A program made the translations under genes and the position numbers. The notes below the pieces were generated by a model that saw nothing but the letters and a program-made list of their open reading frames with translations, made no database searches and was not told the DNA's origin. Below, in pieces: positions 44,527 to 54,788 of a stretch of DNA of 64,000 nucleotides (position 1 is its first letter; the number at the start of each line of letters is the position of its first letter). Origin of the DNA: Virgibacillus sp. 7505. Its GTDB lineage: Bacteria > Bacillota > Bacilli > Bacillales > Amphibacillaceae. The DNA lies in the NCBI RefSeq assembly GCF_002272135.1, contig NZ_NPBF01000027.1, positions 62,001 through 126,000 of the forward strand, given 5' to 3'.

Positions 44527-45120
44527 ATGCATTTCCTCGTAAGTCAGTGTTATTCCTGGGAAGGGTATCATTTAGTCCAGGCATTACTGGAAGATGGCCA
44601 TGAAGTATCAGGCTTGCATGGGCAATCCTTGACAGATAAAGAGTCACATTTAAGTATGTATATTGGTCGTCATGCCATGTTCCGTGAAGGAATTCAAGAT
44701 ACGGATTATAAAGCGTATGTCAGTTTCTTCGGAACAGCGGATGAAAGAGTGGAAAATCAATCTTGTGTAGATATCAGTTACGCTGCAGAGAATACTTCTG
44801 AACTTGAAAAACAGATTCTGTTACCGATCTTATACGGCGAATGGATGCCAAGAGATGAGGAAGCAATTCAATGGAATAACAAACGAATTTTGTTTGATGA
44901 TGAATATTTCCATAAAAATGCGCTGCCTATCAAACCTGTCATGCAAACCATCAGCAAGCTGTTATCAGGTGATGGAACTATGACTAATTATCGCTTTTAT
45001 ACAAAAGAGGTGTGTCCGGAGCAGGAAGATCGAGCAACTATTGCTCTTACACGCAATTTAAAGGATGATTTATCGGCTTTACACAAACACTATGCACAAT
45101 TCAGATTCTTTTATGAATAA
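44527..45120 (+). CDS. yjaV: YjaV-like protein of unknown function
   Basis: Soluble protein of 197 residues from ATG 44527 after GGAGCGGTGAAATTT. The N-terminus MHFLVSQCYSWEGYHLVQALLEDGHEVSG has the pattern of a Rossmann-type beta-alpha unit from NAD-dependent epimerases, but the GxxGxxG loop is not intact and later motifs are absent, so it may be a degenerate relative. Position between yjzD and fabF fits B. subtilis YjaV. Function unknown. Confidence 0.78.
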   Translation: MHFLVSQCYSWEGYHLVQALLEDGHEVSGLHGQSLTDKESHLSMYIGRHAMFREGIQDTDYKAYVSFFGTADERVENQSCVDISYAAENTSELEKQILLPILYGEWMPRDEEAIQWNNKRILFDDEYFHKNALPIKPVMQTISKLLSGDGTMTNYRFYTKEVCPEQEDRATIALTRNLKDDLSALHKHYAQFRFFYE

Positions 45121-45143
45121 GCCTGCTCCGCACAGTCCAGTTT

Positions 45144-45350
45144 TCATTTTTTCTTAATGTATTTTGCTGCGTGATTTTTTAGATGTTTTACATATGGAGA
45201 GAGTTGCTCATAAGTCTCCATGATTGTGCCAGCTGTCTCCATCAAATTGAATTCTTTTTTTGGTTCTTCTTTTTTAATTTCCTCTTGTTCCTGCTCTGGA
45301 TTTCTTCTCTTTCCAAAAAGGAATTCATCCATACGATCATTTCTTCTCAT
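45144..45350 (-). CDS. Small charged protein of unknown function
   Basis: Protein of 68 residues, very rich in Lys, Arg and Glu (for example EEIKKEEPKKEF), ending in a helix YEQLSPYVKHLKNHAAKYIKKK. There is no membrane segment. The start ATG 45350 follows GGAGGTGCGAAG, a strong site. It is divergent from fabF and convergent with the YjaV-like gene. It does not resemble ComZ, which occupies this area in B. subtilis. Confidence 0.7.
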   Translation of the reverse strand: MRRNDRMDEFLFGKRRNPEQEQEEIKKEEPKKEFNLMETAGTIMETYEQLSPYVKHLKNHAAKYIKKK

Positions 45351-45536
45351 CTTCGCACCTCCATACGTTAAAGTATGTTCGCAGTCTGCATCTTGTCTAT
45401 GTAATTACCTAGTTTATTGGAAGTGAGATATTTTGTTTTCACTTAAGAGCTTACAGAACAAGAAAAATACGTTACAATATATTTCAGATTATGCACTTTA
45501 TCATGGTCATTATAATTATTGGACATGTCAGATCAG

Positions 45537-45560
45537 CTTCAGCATGATTTTTTGCTGAAG
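45537..45560 (+). promoter_or_regulatory. Leader hairpin abutting the fabF ribosome binding site
   Basis: Perfect 8-bp stem CTTCAGCA / TGCTGAAG with an eight-base loop, ending one base before AAGGAGG (45561-45567). A candidate -10 (TATAAT, 45511-45516) lies upstream, which puts the hairpin in the mRNA leader. Confidence 0.5.
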
Positions 45561-45577
45561 AAGGAGGAAACAATCGT

Positions 45578-46816
45578 ATGGAAAAGAAAAGAGTAGTTGT
45601 CACGGGACTAGGTGCGGTGACACCAGTTGGAAATGACGCCGCTACAACGTGGCAGAACCTCTTGGAAGGTAAATCGGGTGTTGATGTTTTGACCCGTGTT
45701 AATAAAGATGATTACCCTGCGAAGGTGGCAGCGGAAGTAAAGGATTTCAATCCTGAAGATTATATGGAGAAGAAAGATGCGAAACGCATGGATCTTTTCA
45801 CACAATATGCGGTAGCAGCGAGTAAGATGGCTGTCGAAGATGCAAAACTGGAGATTACTGACGAAAATGCAAACCGTATCGGAGTTTGGATCGGTTCTGG
45901 TATTGGTGGAATGGGCACATATGAAGAACAGTTCGAGAAACTAATGACGAAAGGTCCTCGTAGAGTAAGTCCTTTCTTTGTACCAATGATGATTCCGGAT
46001 ATGGCTTCCGGACAAGTATCCATCCAGCTTGGTGCAAAAGGAATCAACTCTTGCTCCGTTACAGCGTGTGCATCTGGAGCGAACTCGATCGGAGATGCCT
46101 ACAAGGTTATCGAACGCGGTGACGCAGATGCGATGATCACAGGCGGATCGGAAGCACCTTTGACAAAGATGGCTTTCGCAGGCTTTTCAGCTGCCAAAGC
46201 ACTATCCTTCAATGATGATCCGAAGACAGCAAGCCGTCCTTTCGATGCCAACCGAGATGGTTTCGTAATGGGAGAAGGAGCAGGTATCTTAATTTTAGAA
46301 TCACTTGATTCCGCCTTGGAACGCGGTGCAACTATTTATGCTGAGATTGTTGGCTACGGAGCATCGGGTGATGCTTATCATATCACTGCACCAGCTCCAG
46401 AAGGTGAAGGTGCTGTACGTGCGATGCGTCAAGCAATGGAGGATGCAGGCCTGCAGGCAGAAGATATCGACTATGTTAACGCACATGGGACAAGCACAGA
46501 ACTTAACGATAAATTCGAAACAGCAGCTTTAAAACAGCTTCTTGGAGACCATGCTTATCAGACAGCTATTTCTTCTACGAAATCAATGACAGGCCATATG
46601 CTTGGTGCTGCTGGAGCGGTGGAAGCAATCATATGTGTCAAAGCAATTCAGGAGGGTATGATTCCTCCGACAATCAATCAAACGGAGAACGATCCACTTT
46701 GTGATTTGGATTATGTACCGAATGAGAAGCGTGAGAAGAAAGTTCGCGCTGCTTTAAGTAATTCACTTGGTTTTGGCGGCCATAATGCTGCACTTGTATT
46801 CAAACAATATCAGTGA
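45578..46816 (+). CDS. fabF: 3-oxoacyl-ACP synthase II FabF
   Basis: Elongation condensing enzyme of type II fatty acid synthesis, 412 residues. The catalytic Cys164 is in [10 protein letters not shown], and the two His residues in [12 protein letters not shown] and [12 protein letters not shown] complete the Cys-His-His triad. The start ATG 45578 follows AAGGAGGAAACAATCGT. In B. subtilis fabHA precedes fabF in one operon; here no fabH is present and the upstream neighbour is a divergent small gene. A FapR operator was not clearly seen. Confidence 0.96.
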   Translation: MEKKRVVVTGLGAVTPVGNDAATTWQNLLEGKSGVDVLTRVNKDDYPAKVAAEVKDFNPEDYMEKKDAKRMDLFTQYAVAASKMAVEDAKLEITDENANRIGVWIGSGIGGMGTYEEQFEKLMTKGPRRVSPFFVPMMIPDMASGQVSIQLGAKGINSCSVTACASGANSIGDAYKVIERGDADAMITGGSEAPLTKMAFAGFSAAKALSFNDDPKTASRPFDANRDGFVMGEGAGILILESLDSALERGATIYAEIVGYGASGDAYHITAPAPEGEGAVRAMRQAMEDAGLQAEDIDYVNAHGTSTELNDKFETAALKQLLGDHAYQTAISSTKSMTGHMLGAAGAVEAIICVKAIQEGMIPPTINQTENDPLCDLDYVPNEKREKKVRAALSNSLGFGGHNAALVFKQYQ

Positions 46817-46824
46817 TTTAGAGA

Positions 46825-46858
46825 ACCCCCTAATTCTTAGGGGGTCTTTTTATTTTTT
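46825..46858 (+). terminator. Terminator of fabF
   Basis: Perfect 9-bp stem ACCCCCTAA / TTAGGGGGT with loop TTC, then CTTTTTATTTTTT. Confidence 0.92.
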
Positions 46859-46923
46859 CAATCATATAATACAAGAATAAATCTTTGCTGGTTGGTCATA
46901 ATGTATCCTACTACAAGCCACAC

Positions 46924-46973
46924 GGGACGCACTCCCCACACCCAATGGTTTCAGCTGCATGCAAGTGCGTACC
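46924..46973 (+). promoter_or_regulatory. Imperfect long hairpin upstream of yjbA
   Basis: GGgACGCACT (46924-46933) can pair with AGTGCGTaCC (46964-46973), nine of ten positions, around a 30-base loop that contains CAGCTG and TGCATGCA. It lies 42 bases before the yjbA start. No T run follows. Could be a structured leader or an operator. Confidence 0.4.
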
Positions 46974-47015
46974 GGAGTGGATTAGCAGAATCGAAAAGCA
47001 AAGTGAGGGTTATCT

Positions 47016-47768
47016 ATGTTATTTATGCATGATATTTGGGTGAACTGGTTTGAAGGAGAAGAAAATGGCTATAACGTATGCTCATTTCATGAATGGCGAA
47101 AGGAAGACGGCATCGAACTGCTCGATCAGGTACCGCTACTCTACATAGAAGATGCGCTGTTCGCATACATCGAGAATGATTTAAGGGAGCTTCCGAAGCA
47201 AATGCTGGATATGATTCACCGAAAAGCTTTCCTGCGTAAGAACCAAGAGCGGATCGCCATCGATTATGCTTGCATTATAACGAACGGAAAAGCAATCCTT
47301 GCAATCGATACGATGGGCTATATCACGCCGGTCAGAAAAAGCAGGCTTATTCCGCGTCAGGAGCGGCTCGTCTATCAAATGATTGAAGATGCCCATCCCG
47401 AAACCTTCAGCTGGCAAGCAGAAGAGGAAAAGAAGGAATATCATATCTTATCCCTGAAGCCCGACTTGATGGTTGGACTGACAAGGAAAGAGAGACAGCT
47501 GAAGCAGCTTCTGATGATGACGCTGGATCAGCTTGAGACGAGTGAGAATTTGGAGCAGGTCAGATACTGGCTGACAGAGTGGAAACCTGAAGAGTACCAT
47601 GAGCATCGTTCATTAGAATTTCAGGAAGCATGGCAGAAGCTGTATGACGGAGTTTCCGTCGGCTGGAGCAAGAAGCAAGAGGAACTATGTGAAAAAATGG
47701 TAAAAGGCCAGCCTTTCTATGAAAAGCTATGGGAGCTCGAACAAAATGATCAGGCAAAAACCTCATAA
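47016..47768 (+). CDS. yjbA: DUF3603 protein YjbA
   Basis: Soluble protein of 250 residues. The opening [26 protein letters not shown] and the later [16 protein letters not shown] match B. subtilis YjbA as I remember it. It is strongly charged in its C-terminal half, with no membrane segment. The start ATG 47016 is six bases after GAGGG. Function is unknown. It is convergent with trpS across a shared terminator, as in B. subtilis. Confidence 0.9.
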   Translation: MLFMHDIWVNWFEGEENGYNVCSFHEWRKEDGIELLDQVPLLYIEDALFAYIENDLRELPKQMLDMIHRKAFLRKNQERIAIDYACIITNGKAILAIDTMGYITPVRKSRLIPRQERLVYQMIEDAHPETFSWQAEEEKKEYHILSLKPDLMVGLTRKERQLKQLLMMTLDQLETSENLEQVRYWLTEWKPEEYHEHRSLEFQEAWQKLYDGVSVGWSKKQEELCEKMVKGQPFYEKLWELEQNDQAKTS

Positions 47769-47800
47769 AAAATAACCGGCAGTTATCTGCCGGTTATTTT

Positions 47801-47803
<3 letters not shown>
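47767..47803. terminator. Bidirectional terminator between yjbA and trpS
   Basis: Perfect 12-bp stem AATAACCGGCAG / CTGCCGGTTATT with loop TTAT and flanking A and T runs. Confidence 0.92.
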
Positions 47804-49061
<1,258 letters not shown>

Positions 49062-49068
49062 GTTATTC

Positions 49069-49097
49069 ATTATATGCATGTTGCGACCGGTTTGCAA
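49069..49097 (-). promoter_or_regulatory. Promoter of the trpS T-box transcript
   Basis: Minus-strand TTGCAA (49097-49092) and TATAAT (49074-49069) are 17 bp apart, with a predicted start near 49061. Confidence 0.75.
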
Positions 49098-49106
49098 GCC
49101 GGTCTG

Positions 49107-49454
49107 TCAGAATAGATAGTAGATCGCAAGAAGGATAAGCAGGATGCCGATCAGTACCAGCGCTTGGAAACGTATATAGGAAAGGAAATTCCGATTCACC
49201 CAATCAGATGGAGCTCCGTTCTCTTCAAAATCATAGAGACCGCGACTTTTGAATTTACCGAACTTACGGAAGCTGTGAACAATCCCGTCCAGCACCCGTC
49301 CTTTAATGACGACTAAGATCAACGTGACTACAAAATAGAAGAAAGCCACATAAAATACTGCATTTATAAGATGAAAAAGATCTTTTTCTCCTGTCAGGAA
49401 GACAGTAAGAGTTATAAGCAAATTGATGACCAGTAGAATCCAATGCAATTTCCC
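49107..49454 (-). CDS. DUF3899-like membrane protein
   Basis: Membrane protein. I prefer a TTG start at 49454, seven bases after AAGGCGGG, giving about 115 residues; the frame extends upstream to a GTG at 49544 with a poor ribosome binding site (145 residues). Two hydrophobic segments follow the start (about 4-20 and 28-54 in the short form), then a charged loop (KFKSRGLYDFEENG) and a C-terminal membrane segment. The pattern fits DUF3899 proteins known from the trpS-opp region of Bacillus. Function unknown. Confidence 0.72.
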   Translation of the reverse strand, partial: GKLHWILLVINLLITLTVFLTGEKDLFHLINAVFYVAFFYFVVTLILVVIKGRVLDGIVHSFRKFGKFKSRGLYDFEENGAPSDWVNRNFLSYIRFQALVLIGILLILLAIYYLF

Positions 49455-49722
49455 CAAAATAATACCCGCCTTACAATATAGTTTTAAAAGCAAGTATATC
49501 ATACCTAGGTAAATGATAATTTGTAAATAGATTCCCTTCCGCACCTCAAAGCATTTAGTACTAGTTGAAATGATTCAATTGTGTAAAAAGCATAAAATTT
49601 GTGCAAATTCCATGAAATCAAACTAGTAAATTAGTCCTATTTTTTGTTATGAAAATGCAATGTTTTCGCACTTTTGTAAAATTGCTATAAAATTAGGGGT
49701 GCACAAATTGTGAGAAAACTTG

Positions 49723-49728
49723 TATAAT
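49723..49728 (+). promoter_or_regulatory. Predicted -10 box of oppA
   Basis: TATAAT with only a weak -35 (TGCACA at 49700-49705, spacer 17). The region from 49545 to 49722 is AT-rich and holds no gene. Confidence 0.4.
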
Positions 49729-49736
49729 TCTAATTG

Positions 49737-49751
49737 CGAACAAGTTGTTCG
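49737..49751 (+). promoter_or_regulatory. Perfect palindrome at the predicted oppA start site
   Basis: CGAACAA-G-TTGTTCG is a perfect 7+7 inverted repeat with a one-base centre, beginning nine bases after the -10 box. Such a site is in the right place for a repressor. It is not followed by a T run, so it is not a terminator. Confidence 0.5.
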
Positions 49752-49798
49752 TAGAAAAGTGATAAAATTTAGAATTTTTGGGGAGGTCATGTTTTCAC

Positions 49799-51502
49799 AT
49801 GAGAAAGACGAACTGGTTATTACTTGCACTTGTTTTAGTTCTAAGTTCTTTCCTTGCAGCATGTTCCGGCGGTTCTAGCGGTTCCGGCGGCAGCGGAGGA
49901 GAAAGCGGCGGAGACAGCGCTTCAGGCTCTGCAAACGGCGATCAGATTTTTAACTTGCCTATCACTGATGAGATCCCTTCCATGGATCCATCCAAAGTTG
50001 AAGATGCTCTTGGGATCCAATGGGTATCCGAGGTTATGGAAGGCCTTTACCGTTTAGATGAAAACGGAAAACCTGTTCCTGGTATGGCTGATGGGGAGCC
50101 CGAAATCAGTGAAGACGGTCTTACTTATACATTCAAAATCAAAGAAAACGCTGAATGGAGCAATGGTGATCCTGTAACTGCTCAAGACTTCGTATTTGCT
50201 TGGCAGCGCGCAGTTGATCCAGCTACAGCTTCTGAGTACGGTCCATATATGATGGGCGGCGTTGTAAAGAACGCAACACAAATCTCATCCGGAGAGATGG
50301 ATCTTGAAGAATTAGGAGTAAAAGCTGAAGGCGACAAGACATTGGTTGTAGAACTTGAAAAAGAAGTTCCTTACTTCCAGTCAATGACTACTTTTGCTAC
50401 ATTCTTCCCGCTTAACCAGAAATTCGTTGAAGAGCAAGGGGATAAGTTCGGTCTAGAACCAGAAAACATCCTTTCCAACGGACCTTTCGAAATGACAGAG
50501 TGGAACCACTCTCAAAGCATGAAATTCGTGAAAAACGAAACATATTGGGATGCTGAAACAGTTCAGCTTGAAGAGTTGAACCTAACTGTAGTTAAAGATA
50601 CATCAACTGGTGTAAACCTTTATGAAACTGGTGAACTTGACAGAGCAGGATTAAGCGCTGACTTTGTTGATCAGTATATCAATGATGCTAACTTTATTAC
50701 AGAGCCAGAACCAACTGTATTCTACTTGAAAATGAACCAAAAACGCGGTGGTGAAGAGGATACACCATTCGCTAACGAAAACGTACGTAAAGCAGTTGCA
50801 CAAGCAATCAATAAAGAAGACTATGTTAACGTAATCCTTAACAACGGATCTACTGTAATCGACGGTTTAATGCCGGCAGATTTCGTTTCTGGTCCAGATA
50901 ACAAAGACTTCCGTGAAACTAACGGTTCCCTTCTTCCTTATGACCTAGAAGCTGCACAAGCTGCATGGGAGAAAGCGAAAGAAGAGCTTGGTACAGATGA
51001 AATCACAATCGAAATGCTAGGTGATGACGGCGATACGGCTGCTCAGACTTCTGCATACTTCAAAGACCAGTTGGAGAAAAACCTTCCTGGCCTAACAGTT
51101 GAAAACAAACAAGTACCATTCAAACAGCGTCTAGAGCTTGATAATGCGCAAGATTATGATCTACAAGTAGCTGGTTGGGGTCCTGACTATGTGGATGCAA
51201 ACACGTTCATGAACCTTTGGGTGACTGACGGTGCAAACAATGGTATGAGCTATTCCAGTGAAGAGTACGATGCATTGATCGAATCTGCAAACGGCGAACA
51301 TGCTGGTGATCCAGAAGCTCGTTGGAACGACTTCCTCGAAGCTGAGAAAGTATTGATGGAAGATGCAGCTATTGCACCTCTTTATCAGCGTTCCCGTTCT
51401 GCACTACAAAGTCCGAAGGTTCAAGGCGTATTCAAAAACGCTTCTGGTCCAGACTACGAGTACAAGTGGGCATACGCAGATAATGCGGCTGCTGAACAAT
51501 AA
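49799..51502 (+). CDS. oppA: Oligopeptide-binding lipoprotein OppA
   Basis: Extracellular peptide-binding lipoprotein of 567 residues. A signal peptide ends in the lipobox SFLAAC with the acylated Cys near residue 22, followed by a Gly/Ser-rich linker (GGSSGSGGSGG). The SBP family 5 motif is seen in LSNGPFEMTEW and DNAQDYDLQVAGWGPDY. The start is ATG 49799, twelve bases from GGGAGG. First gene of oppABCDF, which imports oligopeptides and signalling peptides (competence and sporulation in B. subtilis). A palindrome at the predicted transcription start and a stem-loop before oppB suggest separate control. Confidence 0.94.
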   Translation: MRKTNWLLLALVLVLSSFLAACSGGSSGSGGSGGESGGDSASGSANGDQIFNLPITDEIPSMDPSKVEDALGIQWVSEVMEGLYRLDENGKPVPGMADGEPEISEDGLTYTFKIKENAEWSNGDPVTAQDFVFAWQRAVDPATASEYGPYMMGGVVKNATQISSGEMDLEELGVKAEGDKTLVVELEKEVPYFQSMTTFATFFPLNQKFVEEQGDKFGLEPENILSNGPFEMTEWNHSQSMKFVKNETYWDAETVQLEELNLTVVKDTSTGVNLYETGELDRAGLSADFVDQYINDANFITEPEPTVFYLKMNQKRGGEEDTPFANENVRKAVAQAINKEDYVNVILNNGSTVIDGLMPADFVSGPDNKDFRETNGSLLPYDLEAAQAAWEKAKEELGTDEITIEMLGDDGDTAAQTSAYFKDQLEKNLPGLTVENKQVPFKQRLELDNAQDYDLQVAGWGPDYVDANTFMNLWVTDGANNGMSYSSEEYDALIESANGEHAGDPEARWNDFLEAEKVLMEDAAIAPLYQRSRSALQSPKVQGVFKNASGPDYEYKWAYADNAAAEQ

Positions 51503-51544
51503 TAATTTCATAGTCTTTTAACTGAATAAGGTATAAAAGGCAAG

Positions 51545-51583
51545 AGAGAGTATATCCAACTTGATTGGCTTATACTCTCTTTT
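51545..51583 (+). terminator. Stem-loop between oppA and oppB
   Basis: Perfect 10-bp stem AGAGAGTATA / TATACTCTCT with an inner CCAA / TTGG pairing, followed by TTTTACC. It probably ends part of the transcripts or protects the oppA mRNA, keeping OppA in excess. Confidence 0.75.
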
Positions 51584-51645
51584 ACCGTTAATGCGCATTT
51601 TGTCGGATAATAACAAATTTTCAAAATTCGAGGAGGAGAAGAGCT

Positions 51646-52572
51646 ATGGGGAAATATATCGCACAACGTATAGGCTATATGCTGATCACTTTATTCCTAA
51701 TTGCTACCATTTCGTTCTTCCTGATGCATTTCCTGCCAGGAACACCAATAACGAATGAAAATAAATTATCACCTGAACAAAGAGAAATCATCTTGGAAAC
51801 ATATGGCTTAAATGATCCGCTGCCAGTACAGTATGTGAAATATATGGGTGGACTAGTAACAGGCGATTTGGGAGTTTCTTTCCAATATGACAACCGTGGT
51901 GTGACGGAAATATTGATGGATAGAATAGGACCTTCTATGCAATTAGGTGCACAGGCACTATTGATTGGTACGATCCTTGGAGTCCTTCTTGGATTAGTAG
52001 CAGCCATCTACCATAATGGTTTCATGGATTATACATCAACTATCGTAGCCGTTTTGGGTACATCTATCCCTTCCTTCGTATTTGCAGCATTGCTTCAATA
52101 TGTACTTGCTGTACAGTTGGGCTGGTTCCCGGTAGCAACCTGGGAAGGCTTCAGCTATACGATACTTCCTACCATAGCGCTGGCGATATTCCCGATGGCC
52201 ACCTGCGCCAGATTTGTCAGGACTGAGATGATTGAAGTGCTTGGCGAGGAGTATATCACAACTGCAAGAGCGAAAGGATTGAAAGGCTCTGCCATCATCT
52301 TCAAGCATGGAATCCGTAATGCGCTAATTCCTTTGATTACCGTATTGGGACCATTAGCAGTTGGTTTGCTTACAGGAACTTTGGTTATTGAGAAAGTATT
52401 CGCTGTACCTGGAATAGGTCAACAGTTCGTTAGCTCGGTTACAACAAATGATTTCCCTATTATCATGGGAACTACACTACTTTTTGCTGTATTCTTCATT
52501 GTAATGCTGTTGATTATCGATATCCTTTACGGATTGATTGATCCTCGAATCAGACTGGCTGGAGGTAAATAA
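51646..52572 (+). CDS. oppB: Oligopeptide ABC transporter permease OppB
   Basis: Membrane permease of 308 residues with six predicted transmembrane segments. The cytoplasmic EAA-loop pattern (LGEEYITTARAKGLKGSAIIFKHGIRNALIPL) is near residues 195-227. The start ATG 51646 follows CGAGGAGGAGAAGAGCT. It pairs with OppC to form the peptide channel. oppC follows after four bases. Confidence 0.95.
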   Translation: MGKYIAQRIGYMLITLFLIATISFFLMHFLPGTPITNENKLSPEQREIILETYGLNDPLPVQYVKYMGGLVTGDLGVSFQYDNRGVTEILMDRIGPSMQLGAQALLIGTILGVLLGLVAAIYHNGFMDYTSTIVAVLGTSIPSFVFAALLQYVLAVQLGWFPVATWEGFSYTILPTIALAIFPMATCARFVRTEMIEVLGEEYITTARAKGLKGSAIIFKHGIRNALIPLITVLGPLAVGLLTGTLVIEKVFAVPGIGQQFVSSVTTNDFPIIMGTTLLFAVFFIVMLLIIDILYGLIDPRIRLAGGK

Positions 52573-52576
52573 CATC

Positions 52577-53722
52577 ATGGAAAATCCTAAAAAGAATATT
52601 GATAAAAACTTATTTCAGCTGGCAAACCGTCCCGAGGAGCAAGGGGATAAAATAGCAAGACCTAGTACGACACTTTTACAAGATGCTTTTAGAAGTATCA
52701 GAAAAAATGTGTTTGTGATGATATCCATTATTTTGCTTGTGTTTATCCTGGCAATGAGTATCATCGTACCAATGGTATCTGATCACAGTTATACAGAGCA
52801 GAATCTAAATGCTTCCCTTATGAAACCGCGCGTACCTGGATTGGAAAAGATGGGTATTTTTGATGGTAAAGAAACAAAGAACTTTGTTGGTAATAATGTA
52901 CAAGCTGCAACACAAAAAGCAAATGTAGCTTATGATAATGCTACTGATTATATGGATGTTGAGGTTGTAAATGAAGGAAACGGTTCTCCTAACTCTGCCG
53001 AAGTTAAGGTAACTTACGACAAATATGGTGCAAAAGACATGGCTGATGAATATTACTACTTCGGTACTGACCGACTTGGCCGCGATCTTTGGGTACGTGC
53101 TTGGCAGGGTACTCGTATTTCCCTGTTGATTGCTTTTGTCGCCGCTGCAATTGACTTGGTCATTGGTGTTGCATATGGCGGTATTGCTGGTTATTTTGGC
53201 GGCAGAGTAGACAACTATTTAATGCGATTCTTGGAAGTTATTGTTGGTTTACCAAACTTGGTTGTCGTAATACTGATGATTCTAATACTAGATCCTGGAT
53301 TATGGGCAATTATTATCGCACTTTCGATAACAGGATGGACCAGTATGGCCCGAATTGTACGTGGTGAAGTACTCAAGCTAAGAGGACAGGAATATGTATT
53401 GGCTGCGCGTACACTTGGTGCTTCTAATTCAAAAATAATTGGAAAACACTTAATACCGAACGTTTCAGGGTTAATCATTGTTAATACAATGTTTACAATA
53501 CCATCTGCTATATTCTTTGAAGCCTTCCTAAGCTTCATTGGTTTGGGCTTGCCAGCTCCAGATGCTTCCCTGGGAACACTTATCAATGATGGCTTCACAT
53601 CCATTTTGATTACGCCGCACGTTATTCTATGGCCGGCTATCTTGATTTCTTTGATTATGATTTCCTTCAATATCCTAGCAGACGGACTGCGCGATGCGTT
53701 TGATCCGAAGATGCGTAACTAA
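52577..53722 (+). CDS. oppC: Oligopeptide ABC transporter permease OppC
   Basis: Permease of 381 residues, start ATG 52577, eleven bases after GGAGG that overlaps the end of oppB. The N-terminal 50 residues are cytosolic, with one membrane segment (about 52-75), a large extracytoplasmic domain (about 80-165), and five more membrane segments. The EAA loop LRGQEYVLAARTLGASNSKIIGKHLIPN is near residues 269-296. It is longer than typical OppC (about 300) because of the extracytoplasmic insert, as in other Firmicutes. Confidence 0.94.
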   Translation: MENPKKNIDKNLFQLANRPEEQGDKIARPSTTLLQDAFRSIRKNVFVMISIILLVFILAMSIIVPMVSDHSYTEQNLNASLMKPRVPGLEKMGIFDGKETKNFVGNNVQAATQKANVAYDNATDYMDVEVVNEGNGSPNSAEVKVTYDKYGAKDMADEYYYFGTDRLGRDLWVRAWQGTRISLLIAFVAAAIDLVIGVAYGGIAGYFGGRVDNYLMRFLEVIVGLPNLVVVILMILILDPGLWAIIIALSITGWTSMARIVRGEVLKLRGQEYVLAARTLGASNSKIIGKHLIPNVSGLIIVNTMFTIPSAIFFEAFLSFIGLGLPAPDASLGTLINDGFTSILITPHVILWPAILISLIMISFNILADGLRDAFDPKMRN

Positions 53723-53741
53723 TTAAAGGCGGTGAACCGAG

Positions 53742-54788
53742 ATGGAAAAAATTCTTGAAGTGAAAGATTTGAAAGTCTCCTTCAAAACACATGGGGGAGA
53801 GGTACAAGCGGTTCGCGGAGTTACCTTCGATCTTCACAAAGGGGAAACCCTCGCAATCGTAGGTGAGTCTGGATCAGGAAAATCTGTAACAACTAAAACG
53901 CTTATGGGTTTGCTCCCTAAGCCTCATGGTTTTGTAAAAGAAGGCAGCATTGCCTTCGACAATAAAGATATTACGAAATTGAAAGAATCAGAACTTCAAA
54001 AGATCCGCGGAAAGGATATTTCGATGATTTTCCAGGATCCTATGACTTCCTTAAACCCGACTATGAAAGTCGGAACACAAATTATGGAAGGTTTGATCAA
54101 GCATCAAAATATGGGCAAAACAGAAGCTCGTGAGAAAGCGATCGAGCTGATGAATTTAGTACAAATTCCGAATCCTGAAGCGCGGATGAAGCAATATCCG
54201 CATCAGTTCTCAGGCGGTATGCGTCAGCGTGTCGTAATCGCAATTGCGCTTGCATGTAATCCTCGGGTATTGATTGCTGATGAACCGACAACTGCATTGG
54301 ATGTAACGATTCAAGCCCAGATCTTAGAGTTAATGAAAGACATTCAGAAGAAAGTAGATACTTCCATCATCTTCATTACCCATGACCTTGGAGTTGTTGC
54401 TAATGTGGCAGACCGGGTAGCGGTTATGTATGCTGGTAAGATTGTTGAAGTTGGTACAGTTGATGAAGTGTTCTATAATCCGAAGCACCCATACACATGG
54501 GGTCTGCTCGGTTCCATGCCGACACTTGAGAGTGATGAAGAGGAACTGTTCGCGATTCCAGGTACACCACCTGATTTGATTGCACCTCCAAAAGGGGATG
54601 CCTTTGCAGCGCGTAATAAGTTCGCGCTCGAAATTGACTTTGTTGAGGAGCCGCCAATGTTCAAAGTGTCTGATACGCATTATGCAGCAACATGGCTATT
54701 GCATGAAGACGCACCGAAAGTCGAGCCGCCTGAGTCAGTCAAGAAGCGAATCGAGTCAATGGAACATTCTGAGGAGGCGACGCGATAA
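53742..54788 (+). CDS. oppD: Oligopeptide ABC transporter ATPase OppD
   Basis: ATP-binding protein of 348 residues. Walker A GESGSGKSVTTK, signature SGGMRQRVVIA and Walker B VLIADEPTTALDVT are intact, and the C-terminal oligopeptide/dipeptide transporter domain is present. The start ATG 53742 follows AAAGGCGGTGAACCGAG. The stop TAA shares its last base with the oppF start, so the genes are coupled. Works as a heterodimer with OppF. Confidence 0.95.
   Translation: MEKILEVKDLKVSFKTHGGEVQAVRGVTFDLHKGETLAIVGESGSGKSVTTKTLMGLLPKPHGFVKEGSIAFDNKDITKLKESELQKIRGKDISMIFQDPMTSLNPTMKVGTQIMEGLIKHQNMGKTEAREKAIELMNLVQIPNPEARMKQYPHQFSGGMRQRVVIAIALACNPRVLIADEPTTALDVTIQAQILELMKDIQKKVDTSIIFITHDLGVVANVADRVAVMYAGKIVEVGTVDEVFYNPKHPYTWGLLGSMPTLESDEEELFAIPGTPPDLIAPPKGDAFAARNKFALEIDFVEEPPMFKVSDTHYAATWLLHEDAPKVEPPESVKKRIESMEHSEEATR

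Noticed and set aside
45402-45418. Possible FapR-like site (TAATTACCTAGTTTATT) upstream of fabF
   Set aside because: Only the TACCTAG core resembles the operator; the flanking half-site does not. It is also about 160 bp from the fabF start.
49671-49686. CodY-like ACTTTTGTAAAATT motif before oppA
   Set aside because: About 10 of 15 matches in an AT-rich region, which is expected by chance.
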